Positions 6,719-11,231 of a stretch of DNA of 11,231 nt are shown here, piece by piece. The notes beneath the pieces are model-generated. The model saw only the letters and a program-made list of their open reading frames with translations, was not told the DNA's origin and made no database searches. This DNA is from JBEBSD01 sp040394475. Lineage in GTDB: Bacteria > Bacteroidota > Bacteroidia > Cytophagales > Spirosomataceae. Positions within the stretch are counted from its first letter, which is position 1. Every line of letters starts with the position of its first letter. A program made the position numbers and the translations under genes. Where the stretch lies: NCBI GenBank assembly GCA_040394475.1, contig JBEBSD010000123.1:1-11231 (forward strand), given 5' to 3'.

Positions 6719-7975
6719 TTATGTAAGGGAGGTCCTCACGGTAATGATTGTGCCGCTTCCGACGACGCTGTTGATCCGGAGGACGGCCTGTAATTTTTCG
6801 GCACGGGCAACCATATTTTTCAAGCCGTTTCCCCGGGTCGCGGCAGCAGGGTCCATGCCTTTGCCATTGTCCTGTACCGTAACCTCGAGTCCGGCCGGGA
6901 TAACCCTGAACCCGATGTCGACCCGGCCGGCGCGGCTGTACTTGGCTGCATTGGTAATGGCTTCTTTCAGGATCAGATAAAGCTCTTTACGGGTGTTGAG
7001 ATTCAGCCGGATTTCTTCCGTGAGCTGATCCGTTTCGAAATGATAGGAGATGCCGGAAGGTTCCAGGATTTCTGCTGCAAACTCTTTCAGGCGGACGATC
7101 ATCTTCGGTAATGTGTCGTTTTCGGGATGAACCGCCCATACGATGTCACCCATAGCATCCATCATCCGGCGGCTGTTGTCCCGGATGCGCTGAAGGTATT
7201 CGTAAGCCCTTGGCCCCTCTTGTTGCTCGATCGCAATTTTGCTGAGAATATTAATACTGGTAAGGGTACTGCCCATTTCATCATGCAGGTCACGGGCGAG
7301 ACTGGTACGGATTTTCTCTTCGGTGAGGTACCGGGCCAGTTTGTCGCTGCAAAGTCCGGCAATCCTTTCCAGGATTTCCAGATGTCGTTGGGTATAGAAA
7401 TTTTTTTGCGAGCTTTCCGTATCAATGATACCAAAAACCTTCCCGTCCACGAAAATCGGGATACTCAGTTCCGAATACCGGCGCTGATCATCGAGTATAT
7501 AGCGATCGTCTTTCGTAGTGTCGCCCACCAGAATGGCCTTCCCGAGCAGGGCGGCATGTCCTGTAATGCCCTTTCCCAACGGGATAATGATCGGGTTTAA
7601 AATCTCATGCTTCACGGGATTTTTGGGGCCGTAAGCGGCTTTCTGGACCAGAACTTCTTTTTTGTCGTCGTAGAGATAAATCACACAATCTTCAAAGCCG
7701 AGTTTGGCAATACAGTTTTTGGCGATATCCCAGAATACATCCTCTACCGTGTTATTCCCGTAGAGTGAAGTAGCAAAGTAATTGACAATACGCTCTGCCT
7801 GTAATTGCCGGGTCAGCCGGATATACAGCAGGATGCCGGTCAGTAACAGGGCGACCGTTAAAAATAACCAGGCTTCCCAATGCTTCCAGAACGGCAGGCC
7901 TGCGTCGGAAAGCGCAAAAACGGAGAAGGAGGTTGCAGGCGAAGACAGGAACGCGCACGTCATAAATGTTGCCAT
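6719..7975 (-). CDS. GAF-domain sensor histidine kinase (HisKA_3 type)
   Basis: This 418-residue kinase autophosphorylates and passes phosphate to the response regulator. One membrane helix lies at about 36-52 (WLFLTVALLLTGILLYI). A coiled linker leads to a GAF domain (about 70-212), then the HisKA_3 dimerisation domain with phosphoacceptor His231 in ARDLHDEMGSTL, then the HATPase domain with the N-box Asn342 (KEAITNAAKYS), DNGKGM (369-374) and RGNGLKNM (381-388). The piece before the helix, GLPFWKHWEAW (27-37), is like the PFW linker that follows the Y_Y_Y domain in Bacteroidota propeller-type sensors. Here almost nothing precedes it, so the extracytoplasmic sensor seems lost and the GAF domain is probably the input. 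Met1 at 7975 is used; Met5 (7963) is an alternative. In-frame sequence further upstream stops at 8045-8047 without a propeller. Confidence 0.92.
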   Translation of the reverse strand: MATFMTCAFLSSPATSFSVFALSDAGLPFWKHWEAWLFLTVALLLTGILLYIRLTRQLQAERIVNYFATSLYGNNTVEDVFWDIAKNCIAKLGFEDCVIYLYDDKKEVLVQKAAYGPKNPVKHEILNPIIIPLGKGITGHAALLGKAILVGDTTKDDRYILDDQRRYSELSIPIFVDGKVFGIIDTESSQKNFYTQRHLEILERIAGLCSDKLARYLTEEKIRTSLARDLHDEMGSTLTSINILSKIAIEQQEGPRAYEYLQRIRDNSRRMMDAMGDIVWAVHPENDTLPKMIVRLKEFAAEILEPSGISYHFETDQLTEEIRLNLNTRKELYLILKEAITNAAKYSRAGRVDIGFRVIPAGLEVTVQDNGKGMDPAAATRGNGLKNMVARAEKLQAVLRINSVVGSGTIITVRTSLT

Positions 7976-8018
7976 CTGACTTGTTTTTTTTCGGAACGTC
8001 CTGATACAGAACTTACTC

Positions 8019-8026
8019 CAAAAATA
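8019..8026 (-). promoter_or_regulatory. Putative -7 element for the two-component operon
   Basis: Read on the minus strand this is TATTTTTG, an exact match to the Bacteroidota -7 consensus TAnnTTTG, 43 bases before the kinase start codon at 7975. Transcription would begin near 8012, leaving a leader of about 35-40 bases that includes an A-rich run (7983-7990) just ahead of the gene. The -33 region, about 20 bases further upstream, reads TTAT and is a poor match to TTTG, so the call rests on the -7 box and position. Confidence 0.45.
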
Positions 8027-8094
8027 CGGGTTATCTGTCGGTGATCATAATGAAGGAAATAAAAAGGGAAAAGGAATTCGTAAGTGGTCAGCTT

Positions 8095-8172
8095 CAGCGG
8101 TGAAACCGCTGGTGGTTAGGCCGGGACGGAAAGGTGTAGCACCCCCGCTCGTTCCGAAATGGCGGGGGCGCT
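8095..8172. other. Structured intergenic element: two hairpins with a possible pseudoknot
   Basis: Hairpin 1 is a perfect 7-bp stem with a three-base loop (CAGCGGT-GAA-ACCGCTG, 8095-8111). Hairpin 2 pairs AGCACCCCCGCT (8138-8149) with GGCGGGGGCGCT (8161-8172) over an 11-base loop, with one mismatch and one wobble. The linker CGGGACG (8122-8128) can pair with CGTTCCG in the hairpin 2 loop (8150-8156), six Watson-Crick pairs and one G-U on the + strand, giving a pseudoknot-like fold. The element begins 8 bases beyond the hydrolase stop codon on the minus strand. It could therefore act as a terminator or 3'-end protector, but no T-run follows. It may be a REP-type repeat or a structured RNA. The rest of 7976-8180 is explained only by the kinase promoter. 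Confidence 0.5.
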
Positions 8173-8180
8173 GTTAATCT

Positions 8181-10982
8181 TTAGAATGATAAAGGCGTCG
8201 TGCTGGTGACTGTAACAGGGCCTAACAGGCCCGAGGTTTTCAATGGAAGCTCGTTCCAGGGCACCAGGTTTTTGTTGGCTTTGACAAGATTCGTCTGGGT
8301 GAACCGTTCTCCGGTAATCGCATCACCTGTCAGCCGGTTGCTCCAGGTGTTGGCAACTTCGATCCGGAGTGTGTTGGCGCCCTCTTTGACAACGGAAGAA
8401 ATGTCAAACCGGTGTGGTTTGCTCCAGGAAATCCCCAGGTGTTGTTCATTGAGCCAAACATCTGCGACTTCGGCTACTTCGCCGAGATCCAATAATACGA
8501 CGGACTTGTCGGCAGCAATCCGGAACTCGAAATCGGTGCTGTAGGACGCGATTCCGGAGTAGTAGCGGATCACCGGGTCGGTAGATGTTGTCCAGGAGGT
8601 GAGCTGCGGGAACTCGGTAACCTGCGTCGCACCCTGGTTAAAGGTAACCTGCCAGGGATCCGTTAGCGTTGCACGGGTGGCAGCGTGTTTCAGGGAAATG
8701 ATTTCAGTACCTTTTTTTAATTGATAGTCATCATCCTGATGGAACACAATGCCTTGTGGTGTATAACTCAAATGAGGCGGATGGCTGCCTGTAAACTGGA
8801 GCTGATCGGCATGCGGCAACGAACCGGTCTGTGAAAAGACCACAAAAAGGGTCTCATAAGGCGCAAGCGTAACGGGGAGTTGAACATGCCGGTCTTGCTG
8901 TTCCCAGATGATTACCGGTACTGTCTTACCGGTGGCTGGGTCCCAGATTTCGGGAGTTTTGTCTGATTGACGGAACGAACAAACTCGTGATACCGTTTCG
9001 CCCGTGGTATTGCGTACCAGGTAAAAGTCGCTGTCGGTAGCGGTGTAGTGGATGTAGTCAAGTTCACCGGCGGCCATGGTGCTATAAGAAAAGTCTGGGG
9101 GAAGCTGGAGGGCTTCCAGGATATTGTCGCCTGCCAATACGCCGCCCTTAGCTTCCAGTTCCCTGATTCTGGCCAGGGCCTCCGGGTTGGAACGATGGCC
9201 TTTTCCAAGGCTTAATACCTTGTAGCGACCGACTCCGGGCAACACCCAGTAACCATCTTCGACGGTAAGTGCTTTCAGCAGGATTTCGGTATTGACGATT
9301 TCGTAATCGTAACCGTCCCCTACCTTGAACAGTGTGTTTTTAGGAGGTACCAGGTTCGGGATATCGTCGCCGTAATAATACAGGACATCGGCGTGGAAGC
9401 TGGTATTTTGCAGGATATAAGAAATGCGGCTGAGGTAATCGTTGAATGGCTTCACTTTAGGCCACCAGACACGCTTGTCGTTGTAATGGGTCCCTGCCCA
9501 GTAGACGATTCCCGGCACTCCGAATTCGGAAGGATTGTGCGTGAAACCATGGATGACCAGCCGGTTCATTCCTTCAGCAAATGCACGATCGGCAATAATT
9601 TTCAGGTCGGCCGGTCCTTCCTGCCAATCCCAGTAACTCGTAAAGGCTTCTTCTTCTACAATTCCTAATTTGTAAATATGGGAGGCAGCTGCTATTTCTT
9701 TAACCAGCCAGATGTAATCAACGATACTGTCTTCTTTAAAGAAGGTCCGGTTGTACCAGAATTCACCGCGCGGGATATCCAGGGAACCGAGGGCTTTCAG
9801 GGTTTCGGCCGGAATGTGATGCGAGTGGCCGGGGCCGCCGGCTTCGGAAATTATCTGCAATCCATGACGGTTGCAGATTTCACGTGCTTTCCGGTAATGA
9901 TTGTGGATCATCAGCTCGGAAAAGGTTTTTAAAAAGTCGTAATTGAACTGTGCCGTTACTTCTTTGTCGAAAAAATCCGGATCGAAGACAGCGGGCAGGA
10001 ACTTGTCAATCGGATAGCCGTGGAGCTTCCTGAAAGTAGCCGGCAGCGTTGCCGTCCAGGCAAAGTCTTTTGCTTCGTAACTGGCCAGGTAAAAGTATTT
10101 CAGAGCGGTTTTGGAAAGATCCCCCAAAACCGGCTGCAGCCGGTCTATAAAATAATTGATATGCATTTCCGTAGCCGTGGAATCGAAATGATCGATAATC
10201 GGACCATTGGAATTGGGTGACGGACGTGCCAGCTGCTCGCCCGAATTGGAGCAGATAAACCGGTAAATGTCCCAATCTCCCTGAGGAGCTTCCCAGCTGA
10301 GCTGATCGGTTTCGCTGTTGAAAAATGCGGTTACATTGATAACCTCGCTAGTGTCGGCAAGCGATTTACGGATTTTTGGTACCGCCAGGACCGCAATGTC
10401 CTCCCAGTAAGCGGGTTTGCCATTTGCTCCATATTCAATTAAACGGGGCTGTTTATTCCGCGCAGGGGTGATCTCCGGAAATGGAACCGTAAACGTTTCA
10501 GTAGGGGAGCCGCTGTAAGCTGTCCGCGAGTAGTAGACGGTTTTGGCAGCATGCTGCGGCTGGACCCAGCTGCCGCCGGCATTCCAGCTGCTGGCCAGTC
10601 CTAACCCGACCTCCATATCCAGTTTCCCGGCCTCTTCTACCGCCACCTGGATCGCCTTTAACGACGAATCTCCCATAAAAGCAGGCCCGGCAGGGATGAT
10701 GTTCCCGGGGTCACTGGCAGGCAGAATCCCGATCTCAAAGATATCGACACCCCCAATACCGGCGGCTTTCATGGAACGCAATTCTTCTTTGATCCGGACG
10801 CTATCGGTATAGCCATTCAGCCACCACCAATAGACTTTTGGACGGGCCATGCCTTGTGGGTCCGGAAATGCTTCCTTTAGTTCCTGGTAGGATAAGGGCT
10901 GGGTTTGATCATCGGGCGCGCCAGGGGAGCAGCTCCATAAGGAAATGCAAACAAGGCATGCCAGGTAAGTTGAGCGGTTCAT
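8181..10982 (-). CDS. GH106-like glycoside hydrolase (alpha-L-rhamnosidase family), lipoprotein
   Basis: This 933-residue protein probably removes alpha-linked L-rhamnose, or a similar sugar, from plant-type or bacterial glycans. The N-terminus is a lipoprotein signal with a tolerable lipobox (LWSC, Cys18) followed by an acidic DD at 24-25, suggesting outer-membrane anchoring. The mature part starts with the family signature: PKVYWWWLNGY (48-58), then EELRSMKAAGIGGVDIFEIG (66-85), at the start of a TIM barrel. Candidate acidic residues are Glu380 in IISEAGGPG, Glu407 in RGEFW and Glu443-445 in VEEEAF; I cannot say which are catalytic. A beta-sandwich, galactose-binding-like domain lies near 770-930, with ADVWLNEQHLGISW, NTLRIEVANTW and SGLLGPVTV. 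At 933 residues it is a little short for GH106. The start has no Shine-Dalgarno. A related hydrolase ends 182 bp upstream, so the two may share a transcript. Confidence 0.85.
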   Translation of the reverse strand: MNRSTYLACLVCISLWSCSPGAPDDQTQPLSYQELKEAFPDPQGMARPKVYWWWLNGYTDSVRIKEELRSMKAAGIGGVDIFEIGILPASDPGNIIPAGPAFMGDSSLKAIQVAVEEAGKLDMEVGLGLASSWNAGGSWVQPQHAAKTVYYSRTAYSGSPTETFTVPFPEITPARNKQPRLIEYGANGKPAYWEDIAVLAVPKIRKSLADTSEVINVTAFFNSETDQLSWEAPQGDWDIYRFICSNSGEQLARPSPNSNGPIIDHFDSTATEMHINYFIDRLQPVLGDLSKTALKYFYLASYEAKDFAWTATLPATFRKLHGYPIDKFLPAVFDPDFFDKEVTAQFNYDFLKTFSELMIHNHYRKAREICNRHGLQIISEAGGPGHSHHIPAETLKALGSLDIPRGEFWYNRTFFKEDSIVDYIWLVKEIAAASHIYKLGIVEEEAFTSYWDWQEGPADLKIIADRAFAEGMNRLVIHGFTHNPSEFGVPGIVYWAGTHYNDKRVWWPKVKPFNDYLSRISYILQNTSFHADVLYYYGDDIPNLVPPKNTLFKVGDGYDYEIVNTEILLKALTVEDGYWVLPGVGRYKVLSLGKGHRSNPEALARIRELEAKGGVLAGDNILEALQLPPDFSYSTMAAGELDYIHYTATDSDFYLVRNTTGETVSRVCSFRQSDKTPEIWDPATGKTVPVIIWEQQDRHVQLPVTLAPYETLFVVFSQTGSLPHADQLQFTGSHPPHLSYTPQGIVFHQDDDYQLKKGTEIISLKHAATRATLTDPWQVTFNQGATQVTEFPQLTSWTTSTDPVIRYYSGIASYSTDFEFRIAADKSVVLLDLGEVAEVADVWLNEQHLGISWSKPHRFDISSVVKEGANTLRIEVANTWSNRLTGDAITGERFTQTNLVKANKNLVPWNELPLKTSGLLGPVTVTSTTPLSF

Positions 10983-10991
10983 TTTTGTGTA

Positions 10992-11061
10992 GGTATTAGG
11001 GAATAGGTGTTAGGTGTTAGGTGTTAGGGGTTAGGGGTTAGGGAATAGGTTTTGGGTTGTT
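10992..11061. repeat. Degenerate G-rich heptamer array upstream of the GH106-like gene
   Basis: Ten consecutive 7-base units read GGTATTA, GGGAATA, GGTGTTA three times, GGGGTTA twice, GGGAATA, GGTTTTG and GGTTGTT. The first eight (10992-11047) are clear; the last two are decayed. The array begins 9 bases before the hydrolase start codon, so it sits in that gene's leader or promoter on the template strand. It looks telomere-like, but its setting is a bacterial gene gap. Identical neighbouring units suggest slippage during copying, and the G-runs could form a quadruplex. Confidence 0.8.
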
Positions 11062-11074
11062 TTATTCTTTACCT

Positions 11075-11118
11075 CCATGGTCTGTGTCTCCATGGTCTGT
11101 GTCTTCACAGACCATCCC
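11075..11118. repeat. Right copy of the hairpin repeat with a duplicated left arm
   Basis: Positions 11092-11118 are identical to 1-27, with a perfect 10-bp stem and TCTT loop. In addition CCATGGTCTGTGTCT occurs twice in tandem (11075-11089 and 11090-11104), so the left arm of the hairpin has been duplicated next to it. The repeat lies between the end of the upstream hydrolase (11165) and the start of the downstream one (10982). It could act as a transcript-end or processing hairpin between them, although no T-run follows. Confidence 0.75.
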
Positions 11119-11164
11119 ATCACCAGCCCGGAAGCGAATTATGAGGATCTTCACGATGACCCAC

Positions 11165-11231
11165 TTACCTCTTCCCTGTAATTGCGGGATGGGTTTGCAG
11201 GGTAACCGGGCCCAGCAATCCGGATGTCAGT
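11165..11231 (-). CDS. C-terminal end of a second GH106-like glycoside hydrolase (partial)
   Basis: Only the last 21 codons and a TAA stop (11167-11165) are inside the window, reading LTSGLLGPVTL then QTHPAITGKR. The first ten residues match KTSGLLGPVTV at the C-terminus of the adjacent GH106-like protein, at the same distance from the end (both end within about 12 residues). The motif closes the C-terminal beta-sandwich in this family. It is co-directional, lies 182 bp upstream of its relative and is separated from it by the repeat block. Most of the gene is outside the window, so product length and activity cannot be judged. A different enzyme sharing only the C-terminal domain is possible. 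Confidence 0.7.
   Translation of the reverse strand, partial: LTSGLLGPVTLQTHPAITGKR

Noticed and set aside
7127..7600. + strand open frame opposite the histidine kinase
   Set aside because: It lies opposite the GAF and HisKA_3 coding sequence and has no recognisable product.
8050..8103. + strand frame starting MKEIKREKEF in the gap after the kinase
   Set aside because: It is only 17 codons, runs into hairpin 1, and has no supporting signal.
8138..8172. Classical intrinsic terminator for the GH106-like gene
   Set aside because: The stem is strong and well placed, but no T-run follows on the minus strand, so it is described as a structured element.
10992..11061. True telomere or CRISPR array
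   Set aside because: It is internal to a bacterial gene gap, and the 7-base units are contiguous without spacers.
1..11118. Composite transposon or integrated island bounded by the 27-base repeats
   Set aside because: There is no transposase or integrase gene, no target-site duplication was seen, and the repeat is a self-complementary hairpin more like a dispersed intergenic element.

Overview
The window reads as accessory carbohydrate-catabolism DNA from a Bacteroidota bacterium, probably in the Chitinophagaceae/Cytophagales range. I infer this from five things: a GH106-type glycoside hydrolase with a Bacteroidota-style lipoprotein N-terminus, a DUF6807/dehydrogenase/cytochrome c fusion, weak or absent Shine-Dalgarno sites, a TAnnTTTG-like -7 element, and a histidine kinase carrying the PFW linker seen in propeller-type sensors. 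No phage, insertion sequence, CRISPR, tRNA or rRNA was seen.

Layout, left to right. Positions 1-261 hold a 27-base hairpin repeat (1-27) and a second hairpin (90-113), and no gene I can support. Two + strand genes follow: an exported TIM-barrel sugar isomerase/epimerase-like protein (262-1119) and a KDPG-type aldolase (1136-1828, GTG start). They converge, with 2 bp between stop codons, on a 1268-residue minus-strand protein (1831-5637) that joins a DUF6807 (PmoA-like) domain, a glucose/sorbosone-dehydrogenase-like propeller, helical repeats and a cytochrome c domain. Its 391-bp upstream gap (5638-6028) is AT-rich, dense in palindromes and direct repeats, and may encode a 43-residue membrane peptide (5762-5893). 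Next come a NarL-type response regulator (6029-6655) and its GAF-containing histidine kinase (6719-7975), both minus strand. A structured intergenic element (8095-8172) separates them from a GH106-like lipoprotein glycoside hydrolase (8181-10982, minus). Upstream of that hydrolase lie a heptamer repeat array (10992-11061) and a second copy of the 27-base hairpin repeat (11092-11118). The right edge holds the last 21 codons of another minus-strand gene (11165-11231), whose C-terminus matches that of the GH106-like protein, so two related hydrolases sit in tandem.

How they may work together (inference): surface or periplasmic GH106-like enzymes release rhamnose or a related sugar. The periplasmic dehydrogenase/cytochrome fusion oxidises a sugar and passes electrons to its haem. 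The exported TIM-barrel protein rearranges or cleaves a (keto)sugar, and the KDPG-type aldolase splits a 2-keto-3-deoxy acid into pyruvate and an aldehyde. The two-component system is the obvious local regulator. This points to an oxidative rather than a kinase-isomerase sugar route, but no substrate can be fixed from sequence alone.
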